Shown here in pieces: positions 35,817 to 45,229 of a DNA stretch of 64,000 nt (its first letter is position 1; each line of letters opens with the position of its first letter). Source of the stretch: Shewanella sp. MBTL60-007 (lineage in GTDB: Bacteria; Pseudomonadota; Gammaproteobacteria; Enterobacterales; Shewanellaceae); assembly GCF_019654915.1 (NCBI RefSeq), contig NZ_BPET01000013.1:33673-97672 (forward strand). Direction: 5' to 3'. The position numbers and the translations under genes were made by a program. Under the pieces are notes generated by a model. It saw only the letters and a list, made by a program, of their open reading frames with translations, was not told where the DNA came from and ran no database searches.

Positions 35817-36223
35817 AGAAACATCCTCATTAAACATTTGTTTGCCATACTTGCTTGATAAAAAATAAATACCTAAATCGGTAATAAATCACTTTCTTTT
35901 GCAAATATGTCTGATAGGTAACTTACAGAGCATATGTTAACGAGTGGATACGCTCTCAACAGGTCAAAACTGATTTCAAAAAATCAAAAATGCCTACATC
36001 GAATAAAAAAACAGCTAGATAGCGGCTTTTTTTGATCAGGAAATAACAAAAACAATGGAGATAATCAGAAAAATTGGGGGACTAAGCGATTGAAAGGGAC
36101 TAATACAACGTAAGCGTGCGAATGACTGCAAAAAAATAACAGCTCCCAACTTATATCAATCTGTATAAGCTGAGCGCTGCCATTTCATTGTGATAAGGAG
36201 TCTAACCGTAAAATGCAAAAAGG
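35817..36223. promoter_or_regulatory. Upstream region of the pilus operon
   Basis: This 407-bp AT-rich stretch should hold the promoter of the minus-strand pilus operon. An imperfect A-run/T-run hairpin (about 36004-36032, AGC with GCT) may be a terminator for the gene upstream. No recognisable operator was found. Confidence 0.4.
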
Positions 36224-39145
36224 CTAATTATCGTATTTATCTAATTGGCTATTACTATCAATGTCTTTATTGCCATCATAGGGACCAAAGCCATTTTTCT
36301 TGTAATCGCCAACAATATGGCTAAAGCGACTTTGATAATTCCCCTTACCTGCCCCCTGATAGCGATACTCAAAACTATCTAACACGTCATCACCATCACT
36401 GTCAGATAAAATGGGTTGTGAGCAATACTCAATATCACCACTATGATACTCTGTACGCTCAGCTAAACACGCTTCAACTTCTATCGCTGTAGATAGCCCA
36501 TCATTATCTAAATCCGTTAAATCTGGGTAAACCTTGCCAGTACTGTCCTCATTGGCAAAACGCACCTCAGGGTAAACACTCACTCCTGAATCTGTAAGTG
36601 GGATCACCGCACCATTCATTTTAAAATCAATGTAAGTACAACCAGTTAAAATATATGGATAAGAAACTTCGCCATATTCAGGTTTCACACAGCTTAGACT
36701 CGAATCAAGCTCTTCAAGTGGGCTAAAAAACTGCCAATGCTCTTCATGCCCATTCTTATTGCCCCGAGCAAAAAAAGTGCTTAAACCTTGCCCAGCTGTT
36801 TCTGTACGAACACCATAAGAATTAGCGGAATCCCCTACAAGATTATAATGAAAATCCTTACCTCCATACGCTTTAAGGCCTTTTCTAGTAAGTATATAAA
36901 GCCTGTCATCTATAATTAAAGCCACTGCGTTCGCAGTGTTTTCATAAAATTTTACTTTTCTACGTTCACTTTGGCTTAATTCACTAAACTTGATAGTCAT
37001 ATTCAACTGCTGGCCGCTTGGCAATGTCTCTCGGTGATACTGCGCATAGCCATTGAATTCAAGGTAATAACTATCACGAGGCTCATAACTATTGTCAGAA
37101 GTTTTATCCGCACGATCATCATCTTCAACCATATGCATATAGGTGACATAATTGGCCGCTTGCTGGTAATCATTTACTCTAGTCGCAACTTTCTCGACTT
37201 TGTAGGTCTCTCCATTGCTATCCTTGCCATCGAATAACACGTACAGAACTCCATTTTGCGTTAATGCTGCAATACCTTTAGTGACTTGGGTGCTTTTTAC
37301 TATCTTCTTACCTGTATTTTTAAAGAAATTGGCGAACTTAAGATAAATATTGCCCTTCTCGTCAATCTCATTTGGGCCAACCACGCGCACAAATGCCTGT
37401 TCACTTTGATCTTTGTTCAAACAATAAAATGAGCCGTGCTGTTTACCATTATCTGGCGCATCCCAACATTGGGTTACTTTTCCTATGTATTTAGTCCAAT
37501 CTGTATTGACAAGTTTGCCTGTGCTGCCGCAGTCAATACTGTAATATCTCGCGGTTCCATCGCTGAAATAAACCACAGCAGAAAATGGCCCAAAGCTTTC
37601 AATCTTTTCAACACCACTTAGGTTCAATCCATTAAACTTATCAACAAAGTCTCCATAACAAGTATTACTTGTACCGTATATTTGGTTGTGTGCAATGGCA
37701 TTACCGGACTGAGTGACCTCATAAGCGATACCACCGTAACCCATGATTCGATCGGCATAGGTTAGCCCATAATAAACTTTGCTTGTGGCTGGCAGCTCAA
37801 TCAAAGTTTCGATTGGTTGTAGTGCATTTAGCGCTGTAAATAAAACTATCTTATCTTCACCACCACTTTCACTGCTCATATCGATGCGGTAATTACCGAA
37901 ACCGATATTTTTAAGTGCTGTGGCATAGTAGTCATTATTTTCCATATAAGGCAGGAGTGACTCTTTAAAAGGTTTTATCAGGGTATTACGCCCAACTGCA
38001 CCTAGGGCACCATCACCAAATAATTTAATAAAACCATTAAAGGAGAACTCTAAAATCCCCTCACGCACATAACCAGTCTCTATGCTGATAAACCCACTAC
38101 TCACGCCATCGACTTCATGGTCATAAACCGTGTACTTAACTTCATAAAGCCCCTTTTCACTGGCTGAAAAGGTAAATTGGGTATTATTGACATCGCCTGG
38201 ATTAACGAGACTGACATTGGCGTTATACACCTGCACGCCAACAAGTTGCACCTTATCGCCTTCCCTGTCGTTAACCAGTGAGCCAACACCTGGAAAATTT
38301 AAAATATCTAATGTTAGAGAATCCTCAACAGCCACCAATCGGCCATAGGTTTCATCTTTTGTTTCAGGCGCGGTATTGATGTCTCCTGAAACATCGATAT
38401 TGATGACCCCAGTAAACACCAACTTATTATCATCAACCACAGAGTAGCTCACAGATGTGAGACCAATCTCTATGCCTTGATAGCTAAAATCCCCGTCTTC
38501 GGAAACATTAGCCGTGCCGCTGCCCACCACCACTATCGATGATGCAAAGCTTGGGTTGGTCATAGATAAAAACTCAGAAGCGAGTTCATCTTGAATATTA
38601 AAACTAAGCGTATCACCCATCGTAAGAGGTTTATTGAGTTCTGGCAGAACACCGCCCGCTGGTAACGATAGGCCCTGCTGTTCAGCAATAAGCTTGGCGC
38701 TATTGCTGGTAAATAAGATTGAAGCCAGCGCAGAGGTTTGCTCGGCACCATCGCTAACCGTATAGCGATAGTCACAACTGAGCGAATGATCTGGGGTAAC
38801 TGAGAAAGATAGGGCTAGTTGATCTAGCTTGGTGATCTCACAACCTGCGAGATTGCCTAATACCTCGACCTTATCCAGACTCAACTTTCTGGTCGATATT
38901 AGATGAGCACTTGCACCAGCGGTAATTCCACTACTGACATAGTTAGATAAATTGAAAGTCACCGGCAAAGCCATATCGTCAGGAATGGTCACTGACTGGC
39001 GAAAGTCCATCGCCGTAATGCTCGATTTTACTTCTGGCGGAGGCGGTGGCGGTACAATTCCGCCGCCTTCACTATCTGAACCGCTGCCACAGGCACTTAA
39101 TACTAATAGGGGTAACAATAAGAACAATTTGGAAAAAAATCGCAT
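36224..39145 (-). CDS. Very large exported lipoprotein of unknown function
   Basis: A 973-residue lipoprotein. The signal peptide has lipobox LSAC, followed by GSGSDSEGGG and a PPPPPP stretch typical of surface linkers. The N-terminal third looks like repeated Ig/cadherin-type domains (VTFNLSNY..., SYSVVDDNKLVFTG, VKYTVYDHEVDG). The middle 400 residues could be a propeller-like region with many Tyr, Gly and Asp. The C-terminus has three Asp-rich calcium-binding-like loops (DLDNDGLS, DSDGDDVLDS, DGNKDIDSNSQ) and ends there. The frame extends to a GTG at 39181; the ATG at 39145 has AAGG upstream and gives the signal peptide. It lies just upstream of the pilus operon on the same strand. No function is assigned. 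Confidence 0.7.
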   Translation of the reverse strand: MRFFSKLFLLLPLLVLSACGSGSDSEGGGIVPPPPPPEVKSSITAMDFRQSVTIPDDMALPVTFNLSNYVSSGITAGASAHLISTRKLSLDKVEVLGNLAGCEITKLDQLALSFSVTPDHSLSCDYRYTVSDGAEQTSALASILFTSNSAKLIAEQQGLSLPAGGVLPELNKPLTMGDTLSFNIQDELASEFLSMTNPSFASSIVVVGSGTANVSEDGDFSYQGIEIGLTSVSYSVVDDNKLVFTGVINIDVSGDINTAPETKDETYGRLVAVEDSLTLDILNFPGVGSLVNDREGDKVQLVGVQVYNANVSLVNPGDVNNTQFTFSASEKGLYEVKYTVYDHEVDGVSSGFISIETGYVREGILEFSFNGFIKLFGDGALGAVGRNTLIKPFKESLLPYMENNDYYATALKNIGFGNYRIDMSSESGGEDKIVLFTALNALQPIETLIELPATSKVYYGLTYADRIMGYGGIAYEVTQSGNAIAHNQIYGTSNTCYGDFVDKFNGLNLSGVEKIESFGPFSAVVYFSDGTARYYSIDCGSTGKLVNTDWTKYIGKVTQCWDAPDNGKQHGSFYCLNKDQSEQAFVRVVGPNEIDEKGNIYLKFANFFKNTGKKIVKSTQVTKGIAALTQNGVLYVLFDGKDSNGETYKVEKVATRVNDYQQAANYVTYMHMVEDDDRADKTSDNSYEPRDSYYLEFNGYAQYHRETLPSGQQLNMTIKFSELSQSERRKVKFYENTANAVALIIDDRLYILTRKGLKAYGGKDFHYNLVGDSANSYGVRTETAGQGLSTFFARGNKNGHEEHWQFFSPLEELDSSLSCVKPEYGEVSYPYILTGCTYIDFKMNGAVIPLTDSGVSVYPEVRFANEDSTGKVYPDLTDLDNDGLSTAIEVEACLAERTEYHSGDIEYCSQPILSDSDGDDVLDSFEYRYQGAGKGNYQSRFSHIVGDYKKNGFGPYDGNKDIDSNSQLDKYDN

Positions 39146-39447
39146 CGCAAACCTTAATATCTGTTCGTGTAACACTCGCACCTAAGGCTCTTTATGTGAT
39201 TGCTATGCCAAGCCATAACGAGGCAATGACCAATCGCTAGCCACTAGCGTGCCCAATAAAATTTACGGCGATCGTCTAAACAATAATTTTTGGGATTAAC
39301 ACAATAAGAGAGAAACAAGGTGCGGTAATTTTGAGCAAATGCTAACAGCAAGGTGAGCACTTCTACAGGGCACTTTAGAAAAACAAAATCTAACTATGCC
39401 TATATAAGCTCAACAACAAAGTGCGACTAAAATGGAAAATCAGTGCT
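39146..39447. other. Intergenic region between the lipoprotein and regulator genes
   Basis: AT-rich, 302 bp. No gene, terminator or operator was recognised. Confidence 0.5.
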
Positions 39448-40371
39448 CTAATCATTTATAAAGTGTGCATGTTCTTTTAACCAAGATATCACCCCGTGAT
39501 GCGATAGGTAATCATCTCGACTAATACCAATAAGCTTACGCGCCCCTGCTAAAGGATTTTCTTCTTCATACTCAGCTAAGACCTCAAAACCAAAGCTAAC
39601 ATAAGGCTGCTCAGCATTTTTGTTTCGAACGATCATAAAGATCTCCTTGATATCAGGGTTCTCTATCAAGAGTTTGAGCAAATGAAAAACACCAAACTCC
39701 CACCAGCGATAATTAAACTTCATGATTGAGTGAAAGAAGAGGATTTTGTCACCACTAATTTCTGGCTCTCTAGGGGTATTGTAGAAATCGACAAACTCAT
39801 CGATTAACGATGCTCTGTCATCAGCATTATGTACAGAGATAATTGCGTGGGCATAGAGGTTGTCCTGGCTTCCTTCGCAGGTCAGCATATGCAACGCGCC
39901 TTGCTCTTGTAACTTTATGGCCCGCTCGCATCTTTCTTGCACATCACGCTCGGTTAAATTAAAAAACTTGGCGCTACTTTCACAAATTAGCGCCAATTTG
40001 CGCATATCTGTAAGCGGTGTAGATTCGGTGTATTTATGAAAGCAGGTATCGGTTACTGGATAATAGGAAGCTTGAATTAAGTCTTCTTGATCAAATGCTA
40101 GAGCCTCGATACGCCTCACCTGATTAACCTTAGTTTTCGATAACTTAAGATCCAACTCGATTAAATGACTCAATACATCATATTCAGCGAACGTAAGTAG
40201 CTGAATAATTCGTAATGTTGAGGGCATCGAGACCCCTCGCTCCCAACGGCTATAAGTGATCAAGTCTAGGTTAGCGAAAACCTTATGAAATAATGATAAT
40301 TTTTCCACCATTTCCGCTTGGGTCAACCCATATTCATTACGAATTTTCGATAGTAGAGAGAACAATTCCAT
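39448..40371 (-). CDS. XRE-type regulator with a C-terminal sensory or acyltransferase-like domain
   Basis: A 307-residue protein. The first 65 residues form an XRE/Cro-type helix-turn-helix (KIRNEYGLTQAEMVEKL; ITYSRWERGVSMPS). The rest (about 110-307) is unfamiliar. The stretch EIFMIVRNKNAEQPYVSFGFEVLAEYEEENPLAGARKLIGISR has the look of a GNAT-type fold, but the acetyl-CoA loop is not clear. It ends the accessory block and is divergent from gntP. It may control the pilus or lipoprotein genes downstream of it on the same strand, or the gntP side; neither is shown. Confidence 0.6.
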   Translation of the reverse strand: MELFSLLSKIRNEYGLTQAEMVEKLSLFHKVFANLDLITYSRWERGVSMPSTLRIIQLLTFAEYDVLSHLIELDLKLSKTKVNQVRRIEALAFDQEDLIQASYYPVTDTCFHKYTESTPLTDMRKLALICESSAKFFNLTERDVQERCERAIKLQEQGALHMLTCEGSQDNLYAHAIISVHNADDRASLIDEFVDFYNTPREPEISGDKILFFHSIMKFNYRWWEFGVFHLLKLLIENPDIKEIFMIVRNKNAEQPYVSFGFEVLAEYEEENPLAGARKLIGISRDDYLSHHGVISWLKEHAHFIND

Positions 40372-40477
40372 AAGTGCGTGTAAACCAATATAAACTAACT
40401 AAAATCATTAACTGGCATAGTAGCAAAAATGTGCTATTAAATGAAAACCTATGATAGAAAAAACCAGCAGCCATACA

Positions 40478-40491
40478 TGTGCGTACGCACA
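40478..40491. promoter_or_regulatory. Perfect 14-base palindrome in the regulator/gntP divergent region
   Basis: TGTGCGTACGCACA is a perfect palindrome. A half copy (TGTGCG) lies at 40520. Both sit in the 294-bp region between the XRE regulator and gntP, so this is a candidate operator for CdaR or for the XRE protein. Confidence 0.55.
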
Positions 40492-40653
40492 AAAAATTTA
40501 TAACCAAAAGATACAAATCTGTGCGAACTACCAAAGAAATAATTTCAGCACCACAGCATAATATTTCGGCCTGAAATACCTTGGTGCGCTGTCAGTCTCA
40601 GTGCTCCCTACTCGGCATAAATAAAACAAACCTTACATATAAAAAATACCCAA

Positions 40654-40667
40654 ATAGGGATCCCTAT
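40654..40667 (+). promoter_or_regulatory. Palindrome covering the gntP ribosome binding site and start
   Basis: ATAGGGATCCCTAT is a perfect 14-base palindrome whose last two bases are the first two of the gntP ATG. It includes the only purine-rich ribosome-binding candidate (AGGGA). Confidence 0.5.
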
Positions 40668-42024
40668 GAGCCTAGTACTGATCTTATTGGCTGTGATTGC
40701 GTTTATCGTCATCGCCACCGCTAAATTTAAGCTACATCCGTTTTTAACCCTTATTCTGGCATCGTTTCTTGCCGCATTTGCCTACGGTCTACCAAGCGCC
40801 GATATCGCTAAAACCATCACCTCAGGTTTTGGCGGGATCTTGGGCTACATTGGTCTAGTTATCGTATTAGGTACCATCATAGGTACCATACTCGAGAAAA
40901 GTGGCGCCGCAATTACTATGGCCGATGTGGTCATTAAAGTGCTGGGTAAGCGCTTTCCGACACTCACCATGTCGATTATCGGTTATATCGTTTCAATCCC
41001 AGTTTTTTGCGACTCAGGCTTTGTGATTTTAAACTCGCTCAAGCAGTCGATGGCTAACCGTATGAAGGTGTCAAGCGTGTCTATGAGCGTCGCACTCGCG
41101 ACGGGGTTGTATGCCACTCATACCTTTGTGCCACCCACACCTGGTCCTATCGCCGCGGCGGGTAACTTAGGGCTTGAATCAAATCTTGGTTTAGTGATTT
41201 TCGTTGGTATTTTTGTGGCCGCAGTCGCCGCACTAGCTGGTACCCTATGGGCTAACCGCTTTGCCAATACCCAGCCAGATGGTGAAGGCGCTGAAGAGCT
41301 TTTGAGTCACCAAGATGATTTCGACAAGCTTAAGCAGGCCTACGGTGAACTCCCTAGCCCGTCTCGTGCATTTGCACCAATTTTTGTACCAATTTTGATG
41401 ATCTGTTTAGGCTCGATTGCCAACTTCCCATCGGCACCACTTGGCGATGGTATGCTTTTCGATATCTTGGCCTTCTTAGGTCAGCCTGTTAATGCCTTGA
41501 TGATTGGTTTATTCCTGTCACTATCATTGCTAAAAGGCGACGACAAAATTAAAGAGTTTAGCGAGCGTATCAGCCAAGGTTTAGTGGTTGCAGCGCCTAT
41601 TTTGCTTATCACAGGTGCGGGCGGTGCATTTGGTGCAGTACTTAAAGCCACAGACATCGGCACCTTCTTAGGTGAGTCATTGTCAGCACTAGGTATTGGG
41701 ATCTTTATGCCGTTCGTGGTTGCTGCTGCGCTTAAATCGGCTCAAGGCTCGTCAACCGTTGCCTTGGTGGCAACCTCTGCACTGGTTGCGCCTATGTTAG
41801 GCGATATCGGCCTTGCCAGTGACATGGGACGCGTACTGACGGTTATGGCTATTGGCGCAGGTGCAATGACAGTATCTCATGCAAACGACAGCTTCTTCTG
41901 GGTCGTGACCCAGTTTAGCCGCATGAGTGTTAAGCAAGCCTATAAAGCCCAAACTATGGCAACACTAATTCAAGGTGTTACGGCTATGGCTTTGGTTTAT
42001 CTACTAAGCTTAGTGTTGCTATAA
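40666..42024 (+). CDS. GntP-family permease, probable glycerate transporter
   Basis: A 452-residue inner-membrane transporter with about twelve hydrophobic helices. Characteristic GntP-family blocks include FGGILGYIGLVIVLGTIIG near residue 54, THTFVPPTPGPIAAA near 152, and SAQGSSTVALVATSALVAP near 355. Gluconate and related acids are imported with protons by this family. The adjacent glycerate kinase and the CdaR-type regulator upstream point to glycerate as substrate (inference). The gene is followed by a 12-bp hairpin. Confidence 0.88.
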   Translation: MSLVLILLAVIAFIVIATAKFKLHPFLTLILASFLAAFAYGLPSADIAKTITSGFGGILGYIGLVIVLGTIIGTILEKSGAAITMADVVIKVLGKRFPTLTMSIIGYIVSIPVFCDSGFVILNSLKQSMANRMKVSSVSMSVALATGLYATHTFVPPTPGPIAAAGNLGLESNLGLVIFVGIFVAAVAALAGTLWANRFANTQPDGEGAEELLSHQDDFDKLKQAYGELPSPSRAFAPIFVPILMICLGSIANFPSAPLGDGMLFDILAFLGQPVNALMIGLFLSLSLLKGDDKIKEFSERISQGLVVAAPILLITGAGGAFGAVLKATDIGTFLGESLSALGIGIFMPFVVAAALKSAQGSSTVALVATSALVAPMLGDIGLASDMGRVLTVMAIGAGAMTVSHANDSFFWVVTQFSRMSVKQAYKAQTMATLIQGVTAMALVYLLSLVLL

Positions 42025-42042
42025 ACACTTGCTACTCAATAT

Positions 42043-42071
42043 TTAGGCGAGCATAAACATGCTCGCCTAAT
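42043..42071 (+). terminator. Stem-loop after gntP
   Basis: TTAGGCGAGCAT and ATGCTCGCCTAA form a perfect 12-base stem with an AAAC loop. No T run follows, so it may act as an mRNA 3'-end protector within a gntP-garK transcript. Confidence 0.65.
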
Positions 42072-42163
42072 ATCAACTAACGTAATCAACTTACGCACCA
42101 AAGTTAACCATATCAAGATTAGTCTGATTCAATTGGTTGAGTTTAGTCTTATAGGAATACTGC

Positions 42164-43318
42164 ATGAAAATTGTGATAGCCCCCGACTCTTTCAAAGAAA
42201 GCCTGACCGCAATGGAAGTGGCAAATGAAATTGAACGAGGATTTCGCACTGTATTGCCCACTGCTGAGTACATTAAAGTTCCTGTCGCTGATGGGGGCGA
42301 AGGCACAGTGCAATCGATGGTCGATGCCACCGATGGTAGCATTGTCACACTCAATGTCACGGGGCCATTAGGCGATAAAGTTGAGGCCTTCTATGGCGTC
42401 TTGGGCGCTGGCTATCAAGGAAAGAAAAAAACGGCCGTAATTGAGATGGCTGCTGCGTCTGGCCTGCATTTGGTTGATCAAGACAAGCGAAATCCCCTTA
42501 TTACTACCAGTTACGGTACCGGTGAGTTGATTGTTGATGCTCTCAATCGCGGTATAAAACATATCATCATCGGCCTTGGCGGTAGCGCCACCAATGATGG
42601 CGGTGCGGGTATGGCTCAAGCCATTGGTGCTCACCTGCTCGACAGTCAGGGCAAAACCCTTTCTGTTGGTGGCGCAGCATTAATGCAATTAGCTAAGCTA
42701 GAGTTAAACGATCTACACCCATTGATCAAAGAGTGCAGCTTCGAAGTCGCCTGTGATGTGAATAACCCTCTATGCGGAGACAAAGGGGCCTCGGCTATTT
42801 TTGGTCCACAAAAAGGCGCTACTCCAGAAATGGTGCAGCAGCTTGACAAGGCATTAGCCCATTTCGCCGATATCATAGCCGACTCAGGCATTGACGATAA
42901 CCGAGATCTCGCTGGCGCTGGTGCTGCTGGCGGCATGGGCCTTGGTGTGATGACCTTTCTAAATGCCCAGCTAAAACCCGGTATCGACATTGTGATGGAA
43001 ACAGTTAACTTGGCTAACCTGACTAAGGGAGCTGATTTAGTGATTACAGGTGAAGGCCGCCTCGACAGCCAAACTCTGCACGGTAAAACCCCTATGGGCG
43101 TCGCTGGTGTCGCTAAAGCTCAAGGCGTGCCTGTGGTAGCTATCGCAGGTTGCGTTAGCGATGATGCTAACATGCTACTAGAACATGGAATCGATGCGCT
43201 GTTCTCTATTACCCCTAGAGCATTGCCGCTTGCGGAGGTGCTTGCCAGCGCCAAGCATAATCTTTACAGCACAGCTAAAAATATCGCCGCGCTTTACGCA
43301 CTTTCCCCCGCCAAATAA
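42164..43318 (+). CDS. garK: Glycerate kinase (GarK/GlxK family)
   Basis: A 384-residue type II glycerate kinase that phosphorylates D-glycerate, most likely to 2-phosphoglycerate. The family signatures are the opening IVIAPDSFKESLTAMEVA and the conserved VADGGEGTV. GLGGSATNDGGAGMAQAIG near residue 128 and GEGRLDSQTLHGKTPMGVA near 298 also fit. Length is normal. It follows gntP by 139 bp and has a terminator after it. Together with gntP and cdaR it forms a glycerate-use unit. Confidence 0.93.
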   Translation: MKIVIAPDSFKESLTAMEVANEIERGFRTVLPTAEYIKVPVADGGEGTVQSMVDATDGSIVTLNVTGPLGDKVEAFYGVLGAGYQGKKKTAVIEMAAASGLHLVDQDKRNPLITTSYGTGELIVDALNRGIKHIIIGLGGSATNDGGAGMAQAIGAHLLDSQGKTLSVGGAALMQLAKLELNDLHPLIKECSFEVACDVNNPLCGDKGASAIFGPQKGATPEMVQQLDKALAHFADIIADSGIDDNRDLAGAGAAGGMGLGVMTFLNAQLKPGIDIVMETVNLANLTKGADLVITGEGRLDSQTLHGKTPMGVAGVAKAQGVPVVAIAGCVSDDANMLLEHGIDALFSITPRALPLAEVLASAKHNLYSTAKNIAALYALSPAK

Positions 43319-43344
43319 CCCATCTCTACATTTGATATAAACCG

Positions 43345-43372
43345 AAAAAGGTGCTTAACGGCACCTTTTCTT
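43345..43372 (+). terminator. Terminator of garK
   Basis: AAAAGGTGC and GCACCTTTT pair around a six-base loop, 27 bases after the stop codon. Confidence 0.85.
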
Positions 43373-43578
43373 GCTCAGCAATGCTCTACGTTTTAACACA
43401 AAACCCACTCTGACACTCCCACCATTACTGCGATAAAGCCATCGCTATTATTTTTCTACTTGATGCACCATAAAGCATAAAGTAAAGTGACCGTCCGTTT
43501 TATGCGTCCGTTTTGACCATCTGTTTCTATCGACAGTTAAGTTAAGAAACAGCGTGATTAGTAGAGAAATTTAGTCCA

Positions 43579-45225
43579 ATGACAGCAAGAAAAGCCACCG
43601 CTTCTGAAGAGGCGCTACTGCGAATTTTTACGGTTCCAGAAGCCCCTGACTCTACCCTTAGTGTGATTGAGCAAAATATCTCACAAAACCTGATGGGTTT
43701 CTTACAAGAGAGCGTGGTGGCTGTCGAGAAGCCGCTGTCTGAAGTTGAACTGGACTTCCAACAATACCAGATCCCATCGGCGCCGCAGTTTGTCTCCGAT
43801 TACGCCGACAATATGATGCAAACGCTGGTCGCTCATTCGGTGCATACCTCCGCACCTAGCTTTATTGGCCACATGACCTCTGCCCTACCTTACTTTGTAT
43901 TACCCCTGTCTAAAATGATGGTAGGGCTTAATCAAAACTTGGTAAAAATCGAGACCTCAAAGGCCTTTACGCCACTCGAGCGCCAAGTGCTCGGCATGAT
44001 GCATCATCTTGTTTATAAAGGGAGTGAAAGCTTTTATCAAAGCTGGATGCACAGCGCTAATGTCTCTTTAGGCGCATTTTGCTCTGGCGGCACAGTGGCT
44101 AACATTACCGCGCTGTGGACTGCCCGTAATCAACTACTCAAAGCAGATGGCGACTTCAAAGGCATCGCCAAACAGGGACTCGCTAAAGGCCTGCGCCACT
44201 ACGGCTATGATGATTTAGCGATTTTAGTCTCAGAGCGCGGCCACTACTCACTCGCTAAAACTGCCGACCTACTAGGTATTGGCCGAGAAAACATTATTCA
44301 AGTGCCTACATCGGACGATAACAAGGTCGATGTCACTAAGATGCGAGCACTCGCAAAACAACTTGAGCAGGATAACATTCGAGTAATGGCCATTGTGGGT
44401 GTTGCTGGCACAACAGAAACCGGTAATATCGACCCCCTCAATGAACTTGCCGATCTGGCCGCTGAACTTGAATGTCACTTCCATGTGGATGCGGCTTGGG
44501 GTGGTGCAAGCTTATTATCGAATAAGTATCGTCACCTGCTAGCGGGTGTTGAGCGCGCCGACTCCGTAACCATCGATGCGCATAAGCAGATGTATGTGCC
44601 CATGGGTGCTGGTATGGTGCTATTTAAAGACCCTACCTTTGCCAACGCCATTAAACATCATGCCGAGTATATTCTGCGCCAGGGCTCGAAAGACTTAGGC
44701 AGCCAAACCCTCGAGGGTTCGCGCCCAGGTATGGCGATGCTAGTGCATGCTTGCCTGCAAGTGATAGGCCGAGAAGGTTATGAAATTTTGATCAATAACA
44801 GCCTCGAGAAGGCGCGCTACTTCGCAGATTTGATCACCGCAGAAGCTGACTTTGAGCTAGTCTCTAAGCCAGAACTTTGTCTGCTCACCTATCGCTATGT
44901 GCCACAATCAGTGCAACTGGCGATGGCAAAAGCCCGAGAGACAGGTGATACAGCGACACTCACTCAGTTTAATGAGTTACTCGATGGATTGACCAAATTT
45001 GTACAAAAAACTCAGCGAGAACAAGGCAGCTCATTTGTATCACGTACTCGTATCAATCCAGAAAGCCACCAGCTGATGAATATCAAGGCGGTGGTCTTTA
45101 GGGTTGTGCTCGCCAACCCGCTGACAACGAAAGAGATCTTGCATCAAGTCCTCACAGAGCAAGCCCTGATTGCATCGCAAGACCCCCTGTATTTACCTCA
45201 ACTGCTCGCGCTAGCACAAAACTAG
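43579..45225 (+). CDS. panP: PLP-dependent aspartate 1-decarboxylase PanP
   Basis: A 548-residue group II PLP decarboxylase. The Schiff-base lysine is in VTIDAHKQMYVPMGAG near residue 339, the PLP-phosphate region is SFIGHMTSALP, and HVDAAWGGASLL near 303 carries the PLP-nitrogen Asp. The overall length and N-terminus fit the Vibrio/Shewanella aspartate decarboxylase PanP, which makes beta-alanine for pantothenate in organisms without PanD. Glutamate decarboxylase is the older label for such genes. Its stop is only four bases from the stop of the convergent methyltransferase gene. Confidence 0.82.
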   Translation: MTARKATASEEALLRIFTVPEAPDSTLSVIEQNISQNLMGFLQESVVAVEKPLSEVELDFQQYQIPSAPQFVSDYADNMMQTLVAHSVHTSAPSFIGHMTSALPYFVLPLSKMMVGLNQNLVKIETSKAFTPLERQVLGMMHHLVYKGSESFYQSWMHSANVSLGAFCSGGTVANITALWTARNQLLKADGDFKGIAKQGLAKGLRHYGYDDLAILVSERGHYSLAKTADLLGIGRENIIQVPTSDDNKVDVTKMRALAKQLEQDNIRVMAIVGVAGTTETGNIDPLNELADLAAELECHFHVDAAWGGASLLSNKYRHLLAGVERADSVTIDAHKQMYVPMGAGMVLFKDPTFANAIKHHAEYILRQGSKDLGSQTLEGSRPGMAMLVHACLQVIGREGYEILINNSLEKARYFADLITAEADFELVSKPELCLLTYRYVPQSVQLAMAKARETGDTATLTQFNELLDGLTKFVQKTQREQGSSFVSRTRINPESHQLMNIKAVVFRVVLANPLTTKEILHQVLTEQALIASQDPLYLPQLLALAQN

Positions 45226-45229
45226 CAGT

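Noticed and set aside
28337..40371. Mobile element or prophage origin of the pilus block
   Set aside because: No integrase, transposase, tRNA target, or flanking direct repeats were seen. Acquisition by transfer remains possible but has no direct evidence.
43490..43520. Direct repeat GTCCGTTTT before panP
   Set aside because: Two copies of nine bases close together near 43495 and 43508. Too short and too AT-rich to support a site.
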